A stretch of DNA of 33,802 nt from JBAZOD01 sp041648955 (GCA_041648955.1 JBAZOD010000003.1:1-33802); one strand, 5' to 3'; positions 1-6,295 are shown, counted from the first letter of the stretch. Numbers and translations: made by a program. Notes: generated by a model from the sequence alone, not told the origin.

Positions 1-45
1 TTTTTGAAATCCAAAAACAAAGTGCGGTCGGCAATGCGGAAGTTC
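1..45. repeat. Left arm of 45-bp perfect inverted repeat
   Basis: Bases 1-45 are the exact reverse complement of 1540-1584. This arm encodes the last visible residues of the recombinase (NFRIADRTLFLDFK). It touches the window edge, so the true repeat may extend further left. Confidence 0.95.
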
Positions 46-1415
46 GAACCAATCTTTTTGAGAAAATCCCGAATCCTTTCGGGATTTTCTTGTTGAGCGT
101 ATTTTTCGGCCTGGTTGGCTTCTTTTATGAAGTTTATGGCAAGTTCGAACCGATTATTGCTCTTTCGCCCAAAAGCGGTGATTTTTTCTTCCAAATCTTT
201 TTTAGCGAGAATGAGCTTGTGCTTTTTGGCGGAATATTCCGCTTGCGACAAATTGCCGTCCAGTTGCAAATCAAGCAAACGATCAAGTTTTGTTTCCATT
301 TCTACAAGCTCATTTCTCGCTTTTTGGGCGAAAGAGCTTTCCGCTTGGGCAATTTTAATTTTTTCGTTTTCGAAAAAATTGATTGAGGCATTTGCCCAAG
401 CGGAAGACAAAGAAACTTTTTTGATTTCTTCTTTTATTTGAGAAGTGATGATTTCTTCGCGAACATATTTTTGCTGGCAAGGATTTTTCCGTTTGGTGCA
501 ACGCAAATAGTTATGGCCTTTTTGTGTTTCGGTGGTGATGAAGCAATCACATTCTCCGCAACGGAAAAATCCTCTGTACACATACGGTTTCAATTTTGGC
601 GATTTCGGTTTGGATTTTTTCATCATCACTTCTTGAACAGAATCAAAAAGTTTCTTTGTGATAATTGGTTCGTGCTTTCCGTCATACATTTCGCCATTAT
701 ATTCAATCACGCCGTAATAGATTTTGTTTTTCAGCATATACTGATAATTTGAGACGGAAAGCATTTTGCCTTTCTTGCCAACCAAGCCCAAGGAATTGAT
801 AATCTTTCGGAGTTGAGCGAGAGGGTATTCGCCAGTCGCGTACATTTCAAAAGCCCGCTTGATATACTTTACCTTTTCTTTATCCACAGCGATACAGCGG
901 GCATTTTTGTCGTTTGTATAGCCAAGTGGCACCCAAGCGGGCCATATTCCATTTCGCAATTTCTGGCGAATACCCCTTTTTATATTTTCCGAAAGATTAT
1001 CAACATAGTATTTTGATTGCCCAAAAGCAATGGACAACATAAATTTTCCTTGCGGTGTCGGATCAAACCAAAAAGTCGGGAATTTTAGCGCGGATATTTT
1101 TCCAGTATCTACGAGATAAATTATCCGTCCGCCGTCTATGGAGTTGCGAGCGAGTCGGTCAGGGTGCCACGCTAAAATTCCTTCGGCTTCATTTTTATCT
1201 ATGCTCGCTATCATTTCGTTAAAAATCTCTCGCCCTGGCTCTTTGGCGGTTTTGCTTTCCACAAATTCACGGACGATATTTAGCCCTTCTTTTTTGGCAT
1301 ATTCTCGCAATTCAAACATTTGCGCCTCAATACTCAAAACCTGCCTTTCGGGTTCGTCCGTAGATTTACGAGCATAGAGAAAAATCTTTTTGGTTTGCAA
1401 ATTTATGTTGTCCAT
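1..1415 (-). CDS. Large serine recombinase (resolvase/invertase family), 3' end cut by window edge
   Basis: The frame is open from an ATG at 1415 down to base 1, giving 471 residues with no stop, so the C-terminus lies outside the window. The N-terminal resolvase domain shows the catalytic serine in YARKS (Ser18) and the DRLAR motif with Arg87 and Arg90. A recombinase domain follows, then a zinc ribbon from about residue 283 (CGEC plus later cysteines), then a charged, probably coiled-coil region. This is the layout of large serine recombinases that integrate, excise or invert DNA through a covalent 5'-phosphoserine link. The last visible residues repeat, in inverted orientation, the relic at 1442-1705, so the missing end probably resembles it. 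The neighbouring tRNA-Ser is a likely attachment site. The family call is firm. Whether it is an integrase or an invertase is not shown by the sequence. Confidence 0.9.
   Translation of the reverse strand, partial: MDNINLQTKKIFLYARKSTDEPERQVLSIEAQMFELREYAKKEGLNIVREFVESKTAKEPGREIFNEMIASIDKNEAEGILAWHPDRLARNSIDGGRIIYLVDTGKISALKFPTFWFDPTPQGKFMLSIAFGQSKYYVDNLSENIKRGIRQKLRNGIWPAWVPLGYTNDKNARCIAVDKEKVKYIKRAFEMYATGEYPLAQLRKIINSLGLVGKKGKMLSVSNYQYMLKNKIYYGVIEYNGEMYDGKHEPIITKKLFDSVQEVMMKKSKPKSPKLKPYVYRGFFRCGECDCFITTETQKGHNYLRCTKRKNPCQQKYVREEIITSQIKEEIKKVSLSSAWANASINFFENEKIKIAQAESSFAQKARNELVEMETKLDRLLDLQLDGNLSQAEYSAKKHKLILAKKDLEEKITAFGRKSNNRFELAINFIKEANQAEKYAQQENPERIRDFLKKIGSNFRIADRTLFLDFK
61..90. repeat. 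30-bp palindrome inside the recombinase gene
   Basis: This is a perfect 13-bp stem (AGAAAATCCCGAA with its reverse complement) around a 4-base loop, read in frame as about ten codons. It sits exactly where this recombinase and the plus-strand relic lose similarity: both share the 17 bp just outside it (91-107) and the 15 bp just inside it (46-60, one mismatch). It therefore looks like an inserted or replaced unit. Confidence 0.8.
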
Positions 1416-1464
1416 ATTGTTTTAAATTTAGTTTTTGGGCAATCAAAGAAAAATACGCTCAACA

Positions 1465-1490
1465 TTTCGTCCGCCCGCTGGCGGACGAAA
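1465..1490. repeat. 26-bp palindrome in the recombinase relic
   Basis: This is a perfect 11-bp stem (TTTCGTCCGCC with its reverse complement) around a 4-base loop. It occupies the position held by the different palindrome at 61-90 in the other recombinase copy. It may double as a hairpin upstream of the recombinase gene. Confidence 0.8.
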
Positions 1491-1506
1491 GAAAAAAGAT
1501 TCGTTC

Positions 1507-1539
1507 TGAAAACTTCGTTTTCTCTGTGCTTTCGCACAG
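1507..1539. repeat. 33-bp double-hairpin insertion in the recombinase relic
   Basis: Two small perfect hairpins lie side by side: GAAAAC/GTTTTC at 1508-1522 and CTGTGC/GCACAG at 1524-1539. The matching place in the other copy (between bases 45 and 46) has nothing, so the 33 bp is a clean 11-codon insertion or deletion. Confidence 0.75.
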
Positions 1540-1584
1540 GAACTTCCGCATTGCCGACCGCACTTTGTTTTTGGATTTCAAAAA
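1540..1584. repeat. Right arm of 45-bp perfect inverted repeat
   Basis: This is an exact reverse complement of bases 1-45. On the plus strand it encodes the same peptide as the end of the recombinase, and the reading frame then continues into the 3' end of tRNA-Ser. A second matched pair lies further out from this arm (91-107 with 1448-1464, 17 bp). Confidence 0.95.
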
Positions 1585-1666
1585 CGCCTTCAAAATTGCG
1601 GAAAAATACCATGCCGAGGCGCTTTGCGCCGAGGCTATTTCTTACGATTTCACAAAAAGTGAAACT

Positions 1667-1756
1667 TGGCGGAGAGGCAGGGATTCGAACCCTGGGAGCC
1701 CGTGAAGGCTCAACACCTTAGCAGGGTGCTGCTTTCAGCCACTCAGCCACCTCTCC
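1667..1756 (-). tRNA. tRNA-Ser (anticodon GCT), CCA encoded
   Basis: On the minus strand the 90-nt sequence has a 7-bp acceptor stem (GGAGAGG/CCTCTCC), discriminator G and encoded CCA. The anticodon loop is CTGCTAA and the anticodon GCT reads AGC and AGT. A long class II variable arm and a canonical T loop (TTCGAAT) are present. Its 3' half lies under the tail of the plus-strand recombinase relic, marking this tRNA as a probable integration target. A hairpin at 1648-1664 (TTTCAC/GTGAAA) lies just beyond the CCA end. Confidence 0.96.
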
Positions 1757-1837
1757 GTGCCTAAAAATAAAAAAACAATAAAGCAGGCCTATAATCATCT
1801 AATTTCCGCTTTCTTGTTTTTGCGTTTCCGCATTTTA

Positions 1838-1846
1838 TGCTATAAT
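1838..1846 (+). promoter_or_regulatory. Extended -10 promoter for the small membrane-protein genes
   Basis: The sequence TGCTATAAT is a perfect extended -10, 39 bases before the ATG at 1886. No convincing -35 is seen. The expected transcription start is near 1853. Confidence 0.6.
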
Positions 1847-1885
1847 AAATATATAAGAAAAAAACAATGTTGTCAATCTTAAAAT

Positions 1886-2386
1886 ATGGATACAAAATCA
1901 GACAAAACTAACGGAGGAAATGAAAATATTTCTTGGCAAGTACCAGAATACGACAAACATGAAAAAACCAAAAATTGGTATATTTTTTATAGTATTGCCG
2001 CCTTTTTGTTTATTTTGTATGCCTTCTTCAGCGGTAATTTTCTCTTTGCCGTGATTATAATAATCGGCGCGATTGTAATTGTCTTGCGCGACGGCCAAAA
2101 TCCAGATATGGTAAAAATATCGTTAGAGACAGAAGGAATAACTGTTGGAAAAAAATTTCACGATTTCGATGAATTTAAAAATTTTTCCATTGTTTACAAG
2201 CCTAAGCAAGAAATAAAAAATCTTTATTTTGAATATAAAAATTCCCTGAAGCCGCGGCTATCAATCCCTTTAAAAAATAACAACCCTTTACTAATCAGAA
2301 AAAATCTATTAAAGTATTTGCCAGAGGACTTAGACAGGACTGATCAGCCCCTTTCAGAAGCATTAGCCAAAATATTTAAATTATAG
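1886..2386 (+). CDS. Two-helix membrane protein with a cytoplasmic domain, unknown function
   Basis: The 166-residue protein has a polar N-terminus of about 30 residues, two hydrophobic segments near residues 33-50 and 52-70 separated by a short turn, and a soluble C-terminal domain of about 95 residues rich in beta-prone stretches. This layout resembles small membrane proteins with PH-like domains that are common in Patescibacteria. That likeness is from memory and is not proven here. No catalytic motif is visible. It has its own promoter and is followed after 16 bases by another small membrane protein, so the two are probably cotranscribed. No Shine-Dalgarno precedes the ATG, as for most genes in the window. 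Confidence 0.8.
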   Translation: MDTKSDKTNGGNENISWQVPEYDKHEKTKNWYIFYSIAAFLFILYAFFSGNFLFAVIIIIGAIVIVLRDGQNPDMVKISLETEGITVGKKFHDFDEFKNFSIVYKPKQEIKNLYFEYKNSLKPRLSIPLKNNNPLLIRKNLLKYLPEDLDRTDQPLSEALAKIFKL

Positions 2387-2402
2387 AAAATTTAAAAACT
2401 AT

Positions 2403-2609
2403 ATGGCAGGAAAAATCACCCGTATTGTTATCGGGATCATTCTTCTGGCGGCAGCTATCTGGCTATTCATAGCTAAAATGCCTTGGACAGGGGTCGTAGC
2501 TCTTGTTTTCGCCATTCTTGCTCTCTTTGGCGCTTTTGCCGCTAAAAAGAAAGAGGCTGGTCAAGAAGAAAAAATTGAAAAAAATCCAGAAGAGCAGGAA
2601 ATGCAATAG
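2403..2609 (+). CDS. Small two-helix membrane protein, unknown function
   Basis: The 68-residue protein has two hydrophobic segments (about residues 6-24 and 28-47) with a short polar turn. A Lys/Glu-rich tail of about 20 residues follows, which should be cytoplasmic. It follows the preceding membrane protein by 16 bases and probably shares its transcript. The composition and clear membrane topology support a real gene. No family can be named. Confidence 0.65.
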   Translation: MAGKITRIVIGIILLAAAIWLFIAKMPWTGVVALVFAILALFGAFAAKKKEAGQEEKIEKNPEEQEMQ

Positions 2610-2704
2610 AACGTTGAATGAAAAATTAAAAAACAAATTCGCCCGAGAAACGATATGTTTTTGGGGTTTTTATTTATAAAGCTAGAACATTCGCCCTCAT
2701 AGTT

Positions 2705-2734
2705 TCCGCCAGAGGCGGATCAGCCCCTGGCTGA
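2705..2734. repeat. Two back-to-back hairpins
   Basis: TCCGCC-aga-GGCGGA (2705-2719) is followed directly by TCAGCC-cct-GGCTGA (2720-2734). Both have perfect 6-bp stems with 3-base loops. The 2610-2755 gap otherwise holds nothing I can support. The TCCGCC/GGCGGA core also occurs inside the palindrome at 1465-1490, suggesting a dispersed short palindrome family. Confidence 0.7.
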
Positions 2735-2755
2735 CAGCTACCAGCTAATGCCTAT

Positions 2756-2829
2756 GCCCTTATAGCTCAAATGGATAGAGCGTCAGCTTCCGGAGCTGAA
2801 GGCTAGAGGTTCAATTCCTCTTGAGGGCA
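2756..2829 (+). tRNA. tRNA-Arg (anticodon CCG)
   Basis: This is a 74-nt cloverleaf. The acceptor is GCCCTTA/TGAGGGC with one G-T pair and the D stem is GCTC/GAGC. The anticodon arm is TCAGC-TTCCGGA-GCTGA, giving CCG (reads CGG). The T arm is AGAGG-TTCAATT-CCTCT and the discriminator is A. CCA is not encoded. The D loop carries the arginine-type GGA stretch. Confidence 0.95.
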
Positions 2830-2842
2830 CTAAAACAAAAAA

Positions 2843-2914
2843 GCTTTCGTCGTTCAATGGATAGGACGCAAGATTGCGGATCTTGAAATGCAGGTTCGAT
2901 TCCTGCCGAGAGCA
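2843..2914 (+). tRNA. tRNA-Arg (anticodon GCG)
   Basis: This is a 72-nt cloverleaf. The acceptor is GCTTTCG/CGAGAGC, the D stem GTTC/GGAC and the anticodon arm CAAGA-TTGCGGA-TCTTG. The T arm is GCAGG-TTCGATT-CCTGC and the discriminator is A, with no encoded CCA. The D-loop adenine after GG fits arginine identity. The GCG anticodon would read CGC and CGU. Bacteria usually use ACG, modified to inosine, so this is uncommon. It lies 13 bases after tRNA-Arg(CCG), so the two are probably cotranscribed. Confidence 0.92.
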
Positions 2915-2921
2915 CAATTTC

Positions 2922-2955
2922 AAAAAATAGTCCCTAAATTTCAGGACTGTTTTTT
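2922..2955 (+). terminator. Intrinsic terminator after the tRNA-Arg pair
   Basis: AAAAAATAGTCC pairs over 12 positions (one G-T) with GGACTGTTTTTT around a 10-base loop, and the 3' arm ends in a T run. It separates the tRNA transcript from recG. Confidence 0.85.
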
Positions 2956-2971
2956 GGTTTTAGCCCTTCTA

Positions 2972-2980
2972 TGCTAAAAT
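2972..2980 (+). promoter_or_regulatory. Extended -10 promoter of recG, predicting a leaderless mRNA
   Basis: TGCTAAAAT ends 6 bases before the recG ATG at 2987. Transcription normally starts about 7 bases after the -10 hexamer, which places the start at or next to the A of the ATG. No Shine-Dalgarno is present. Confidence 0.6.
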
Positions 2981-2986
2981 ATACTC

Positions 2987-5083
2987 ATGTTAACTGTAGA
3001 TACAGACATTATAAATATCACTCGTGTGGGCAAAACCACGGCGAAATATTTAAACAATTTGGGTATAACCACCGTACGCGACCTGCTTTTTTATTTCCCT
3101 TGGCGTTATGATGATTTTACCAAGCTTACGCCTATTGATAAATTAGTTCCGGAAACCAGCGCTAATGTGGTTGGAAAAATTGAGATGATTCAAAGCAGAA
3201 GGAGCTACCACCGGCGAATGTCAATTACTGAAGCTTTAGTGACTGATAACACTGACACTTTAAAAGTAATTTGGTTTAACCAGCCATTTATCGCCCGTAA
3301 TTTAAAAGTAGGAGATACGATTTCTTTGGCCGGAAAAGTGGAAGGAGAACCCGGAGAAATGATTATGAAATCGCCTGTCTATGAAAGAGTGGAAGAATCC
3401 CCCTGCCCCCTTTATCAAGGGGGAAATATCATCCACACCCAGGGCTTTGTGCCTAATTACCATTTAACCGCAAACCTTACTCAAAAACAATTGAGATTTT
3501 TAATAAAACAAACCTTAGTTTTAGCAAAGCAAATTCCAGATTGGCTGCCGGAACAGACGAGAAAGAACCAACACCTGATTGTCCTAGAAGAAGCAATAAA
3601 AAAAATTCATTTCCCCAAAAATAGAAACGAATCAGAAATTGCCCGGCGACGGCTAGCTTTTGATGAACTTTTTTTAATTCAGCTTGGGTCACAAATAATA
3701 AGAAAAAAAATAAGCACGAGTCTAGCTGAGCCGATCCCCTTTTCCGAAGAAAAGACAAAAAAATTTGTTAGCTCTCTTCCCTGGAAACTTACTGATGCTC
3801 AAAGAAAAACCGCCTGGGAAATACTAAAAGATATTTCAAAAAACAAACCCATGTCGCGCCTTCTTGAAGGTGATGTTGGCAGCGGCAAAACAATAGTAGC
3901 GGTTATAGCCATATTTAATACGATCCTCGCCGGCAAGCAGGCGGTCTTGATGGCGCCAACGGAAATTTTGGCTCGCCAGCATTTTCAAACAATCTCTGAA
4001 TTGCTCTCTGGCTTTGGTATTCCAATCGGTTTAATCATCAGCTCGGAGAAAAAAATAAATCTAGAAAATAAAATAGAGACGGGAAAAATCAATACAAAAT
4101 TTGTAATCGAAAATTCAAAATTGATTATAGGCACCCATGCTTTAATCCAGGAAAAAATAGAATTCAAGGACTTAGCCTTAACAATTATTGATGAACAGCA
4201 TCGTTTTGGCGTTGAACAAAGAAAAACTCTAACCGAAAAATCTGGAAATAAAAAAACAACACCCCATCTTTTATCTATGACTGCCACTCCCATACCCCGT
4301 TCTTTAGCTCTCGCTCTATACGGGGATTTAGATGTTTCTATTATCGACAAAATGCCGGCCGATAGAAAAAAAATAATAACTAAAATTGTTCCTGAAGAAA
4401 AAAGAAACGAAGCTTATAAATTCATAAGAGAGCAAATAAAAAATGGCCGACAGATATTTGTCATTTGTCCCCTAATTGATCCTTCTGATAAATTGGGAAT
4501 CAAATCTGTTAAGCAGGAATTCGAAAAGCTGGATAAAATAGTTTTTCCGGAATTAAAAATCGGCATTTTACACGGCCGAATGAAATCAAAAGAAAAAGAA
4601 AAAATAATGGAAGATTTTCTTGAAAATAAAATTAAAATTCTGGTTTCTACGTCTGTGGTGGAAGTTGGCGTTGATGTATCAAACGCAACCGTCATGATGA
4701 TTGAAGGCGCGGATAGATTTGGGCTGGCCCAGCTTCATCAATTTCGAGGCCGAGTAGGCCGAGGAGAAAATCAGTCATATTGTTTTCTTTTTTCTGATAA
4801 CGCTAATGAAAAAATTCTGAAAAGACTGCGAGCGCTGGTTGATTGTTATGACGGCTTTTCCTTGGCGAGAATGGATTTGAAATTAAGAGGGGCGGGAGAG
4901 ATTTACGGCACAATGCAAAAAGGATTCCCTGATCTAAAAATCGCCTCATTGTTTGATTACGAGCTCATGAAGCAGGCGCAAGACGAGGCAATTAAGATTA
5001 TCACTACTGATGAAAATCTTAAAAATCACCCAATTTTAAAGAAAAAACTGGAAAAACTTGAAAAAACAGCTCATTTAGAATAA
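2987..5083 (+). CDS. recG: ATP-dependent DNA helicase RecG
   Basis: The 698-residue protein is close to the usual RecG length. The N-terminal wedge/OB domain spans about residues 1-180. The helicase motor follows, with Walker A GDVGSGKT near residue 297, a DEQH box (IIDEQHRFGV) near 400, a SMTATPIPR motif near 430, and FRGRVGRG motif VI near 587. RecG remodels stalled replication forks and branch-migrates Holliday junctions, fuelled by ATP. Oddly, residues 138-147 (SPCPLYQGGN) in the OB/wedge region are encoded by a palindrome (3406-3423) that also occurs in ksgA of this window, and look like an in-frame insertion. It has its own promoter, directly after the tRNA terminator. No helicase motif is missing. 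Confidence 0.97.
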   Translation: MLTVDTDIINITRVGKTTAKYLNNLGITTVRDLLFYFPWRYDDFTKLTPIDKLVPETSANVVGKIEMIQSRRSYHRRMSITEALVTDNTDTLKVIWFNQPFIARNLKVGDTISLAGKVEGEPGEMIMKSPVYERVEESPCPLYQGGNIIHTQGFVPNYHLTANLTQKQLRFLIKQTLVLAKQIPDWLPEQTRKNQHLIVLEEAIKKIHFPKNRNESEIARRRLAFDELFLIQLGSQIIRKKISTSLAEPIPFSEEKTKKFVSSLPWKLTDAQRKTAWEILKDISKNKPMSRLLEGDVGSGKTIVAVIAIFNTILAGKQAVLMAPTEILARQHFQTISELLSGFGIPIGLIISSEKKINLENKIETGKINTKFVIENSKLIIGTHALIQEKIEFKDLALTIIDEQHRFGVEQRKTLTEKSGNKKTTPHLLSMTATPIPRSLALALYGDLDVSIIDKMPADRKKIITKIVPEEKRNEAYKFIREQIKNGRQIFVICPLIDPSDKLGIKSVKQEFEKLDKIVFPELKIGILHGRMKSKEKEKIMEDFLENKIKILVSTSVVEVGVDVSNATVMMIEGADRFGLAQLHQFRGRVGRGENQSYCFLFSDNANEKILKRLRALVDCYDGFSLARMDLKLRGAGEIYGTMQKGFPDLKIASLFDYELMKQAQDEAIKIITTDENLKNHPILKKKLEKLEKTAHLE
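3406..3423. repeat. Palindromic unit in recG, identical to the one in ksgA
   Basis: CCCCCTTTATCAAGGGGG has a 7-bp stem around TATC. The same 18 bases occur on the minus strand at 31451-31468 inside ksgA. In both places an AATC-plus-C-rich stretch precedes the unit, so the mobile unit is probably nearer 30 bp. Confidence 0.85.
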
Positions 5084-5092
5084 AAAGTGTTA

Positions 5093-5121
5093 TTGACAAA
5101 AGCATTTTTTTGATGTATGAT
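5093..5121 (+). promoter_or_regulatory. Near-consensus sigma-70 promoter for the orphan gene at 5275
   Basis: A perfect TTGACA (5093-5098) is followed by a 17-base spacer and TATGAT (5116-5121). It is the only promoter in the window with both boxes near consensus. The predicted start near 5128 gives a leader of about 147 bases. Confidence 0.8.
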
Positions 5122-5155
5122 AAGAAATAAAACAAACGATCTTTATATACGAAAA

Positions 5156-5220
5156 ATCTCATGGGGGTGAGATAAAAAACAAAAAGAACTCTGGAAAGGA
5201 GGGGCAAAGAAAGAGTTCTT
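5156..5220 (+). promoter_or_regulatory. Structured 5' leader with two hairpins
   Basis: ATCTCA/TGAGAT (5156-5173) forms a hairpin with a G-rich loop. AAGAACTCT/AGAGTTCTT (5184-5220) forms a 9-bp stem whose 19-base loop displays GGAAAGGAGGGG, a strong Shine-Dalgarno-like stretch with no start codon nearby. It may be a cis-acting RNA controlling the gene at 5275. No known riboswitch class is recognised. Confidence 0.45.
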
Positions 5221-5230
5221 ATAAAGGAAA

Positions 5231-5278
5231 ATGGGCAAAGAACAAACAACATTTTTCCGAGGAAGGATTCAAAAATGA
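5231..5278 (+). CDS. Possible 15-codon leader peptide overlapping the next gene
   Basis: ATG at 5231 opens MGKEQTTFFRGRIQK and closes at a TGA (5276-5278) that overlaps the ATG at 5275 in an ATGA arrangement typical of translational coupling. An AAGGA lies only 2 bases before this ATG, which is too close to be a normal ribosome site. This may be chance or a coupled leader peptide. Confidence 0.25.
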   Translation: MGKEQTTFFRGRIQK

Positions 5279-5688
5279 AAATCTCCGGAATCAGAATTTT
5301 AAATCAAGCAACACCCGTAACTACTGCTAATCAACCCTCGGGTGAACACAAATCGATCGCTTTTGTTGATCCTTTCGACAGCCAACCGATCGAATTGGAC
5401 GTTGACCCGTCTGTTTGTGGACTGCCCAAACGTCTGATCATCGTTATTACACGGAACGGCGGAGATCCCCGAGAAGGATTTATCACGGATAGAGGAAAAT
5501 TCAATGAATTATTCCTGAAAAAAACGGGCAATGGAGTAAACTTCGCCGGCAGAAATACGTTTAACTTGAGCGGAATTCTGCCAGTCGCTCTTGAAGAAAA
5601 AGATTCCAACTACAGGAGGGGCATCGTTAACATCGCCAGAACAGTGGGAATGACAATCCCCGGCGAAACCGACGTTCCTGCTGTCTGA
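5275..5688 (+). CDS. Orphan 137-residue protein, unknown function, probably well expressed
   Basis: I do not recognise the family. The protein appears soluble, with no membrane segment and a single cysteine (CGLPKR region, about residue 48). It carries Gly/Asn-rich stretches in its second half and a Pro-rich end. The start at 5275 is supported by AAGGA placed 7 bases upstream (within GAGGAAGGA), a Shine-Dalgarno that neighbouring genes lack. It has its own near-consensus promoter, a structured leader and a strong terminator, so it is a monocistronic unit. A hand count of 5281-5520 gives about 45% GC, with many ATC, CGT and CCG codons, visibly richer than its neighbours. That suggests either high expression or transfer. 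It lies between recG and the convergent glycosylase gene. Confidence 0.8.
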   Translation: MKISGIRILNQATPVTTANQPSGEHKSIAFVDPFDSQPIELDVDPSVCGLPKRLIIVITRNGGDPREGFITDRGKFNELFLKKTGNGVNFAGRNTFNLSGILPVALEEKDSNYRRGIVNIARTVGMTIPGETDVPAV

Positions 5689-5709
5689 ACTGAATCACAT
5701 TTTCCCGAG

Positions 5710-5760
5710 AAGGCCACAAACACTTGCAAACGCGTAGCGAGTATTGTGGCCTTTATTTTT
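5710..5760 (+). terminator. Strong intrinsic terminator between convergent genes
   Basis: AAGGCCACAA (5710-5719) pairs with TTGTGGCCTT (5744-5753). An inner stem ACTTGC/GCGAGT (5722-5742, one G-T) extends the hairpin, and TATTTTTT follows. The T run favours plus-strand termination. The stop codon of the minus-strand glycosylase gene touches the hairpin. Confidence 0.9.
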
Positions 5761-6295
5761 TAGAAATAAATCGATTGCCCTTAATATAAAAACGCCAATT
5801 TTTATCTTTATATTTTCCGGCATATTCCACTCCGATTCGAGTGGTTTTTTTTACTTGAGAACTTTTAAGCTCTTCCTTTCGGTTTTCAACCCATAAGCCA
5901 TATTTTTTTGTATAAACCGGCAACCCGTTAAAACACTTATCAATTTTTAAAATTTTGGTGAGGCGAGCTGGCCCGTTGGCGCCGTCAAATTCAACTGCCC
6001 GAATTAAAACCGCGGCCGGATATTCTTTCTTCTCCGTCACGATGTTCAACATATGGTGCATGCCATAAGTAAAATAAACATAGATAACCCCGGGCTTGCC
6101 GAACATCACTTTATTTCTCTCTGTTCGTCCCCGACTGGCGTGAGAAGCTAAATCTTCCGGACCATTATAAGCTTCTGTTTCCACAATTTTTAATTTTTTT
6201 ATTTTACCGTTAGTCTTTCTGACTAAAAAACAACCCAAGAGGTCTTGGGCGATTTGCAAAGTTTTTCTATCGTAAAAATCTTTAGACAATATCAT
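5753..6295 (-). CDS. mpg: 3-methyladenine DNA glycosylase (AAG/MPG family)
   Basis: The 180-residue protein matches the alkyladenine glycosylase family in its usual compact bacterial length. It has an N-terminal AQDLLGCFLVRK segment, the ETEAY active-site region, the SHASRGRTERN stretch, the YVYFTYGMHHMLNIV core and the NGPARLTKIL segment. The enzyme excises alkylated bases such as 3-methyladenine and leaves an abasic site for base-excision repair. Its ATG overlaps the radA stop by four bases (ATGA), so the two repair genes are translationally coupled at the end of the long minus-strand gene string. It ends against the convergent terminator at 5710-5760. Confidence 0.93.
   Translation of the reverse strand: MILSKDFYDRKTLQIAQDLLGCFLVRKTNGKIKKLKIVETEAYNGPEDLASHASRGRTERNKVMFGKPGVIYVYFTYGMHHMLNIVTEKKEYPAAVLIRAVEFDGANGPARLTKILKIDKCFNGLPVYTKKYGLWVENRKEELKSSQVKKTTRIGVEYAGKYKDKNWRFYIKGNRFISKK

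Larger units (their letters stand above)
1442..1705 (+). pseudogene. C-terminal relic (or detached tail) of a serine recombinase reading into tRNA-Ser
   Basis: This plus-strand frame has no plausible start of its own. It encodes EKYAQ, then KKIRS, then NFRIADRTLFLDFK, matching the end of the minus-strand recombinase, and continues for about 40 residues to a TGA at 1703-1705. Its last residues (WRRGRDSNPGSP) are encoded by the antisense of the tRNA-Ser 3' half, a tail often seen when recombinase genes abut a tRNA attachment site. It differs from the other copy by palindromic insertions at 1465-1490 and 1507-1539. It is either the remnant of an earlier integrated element or the natural 3' end of the same gene, separated by inversion of bases 46-1539. 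The sequence alone does not decide. Confidence 0.7.

Noticed and set aside
90..1377. Several open frames on the plus strand
   Set aside because: They lie opposite the serine recombinase, whose domains and motifs are unmistakable. The plus-strand translations have no family features.
1320..1721. Open plus-strand frame ending in GGEAGIRTLGAREGSTP
   Set aside because: It overlaps the recombinase start and reads tRNA-Ser antisense in a frame different from the relic. Only the 1442-1705 frame matches the recombinase tail.
2629..2662. Possible terminator AAAAACA/TGTTTTT after the small membrane-protein gene
   Set aside because: The stem is purely AT-rich apart from one pair, and the loop is about 20 bases. 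Too weak to call.
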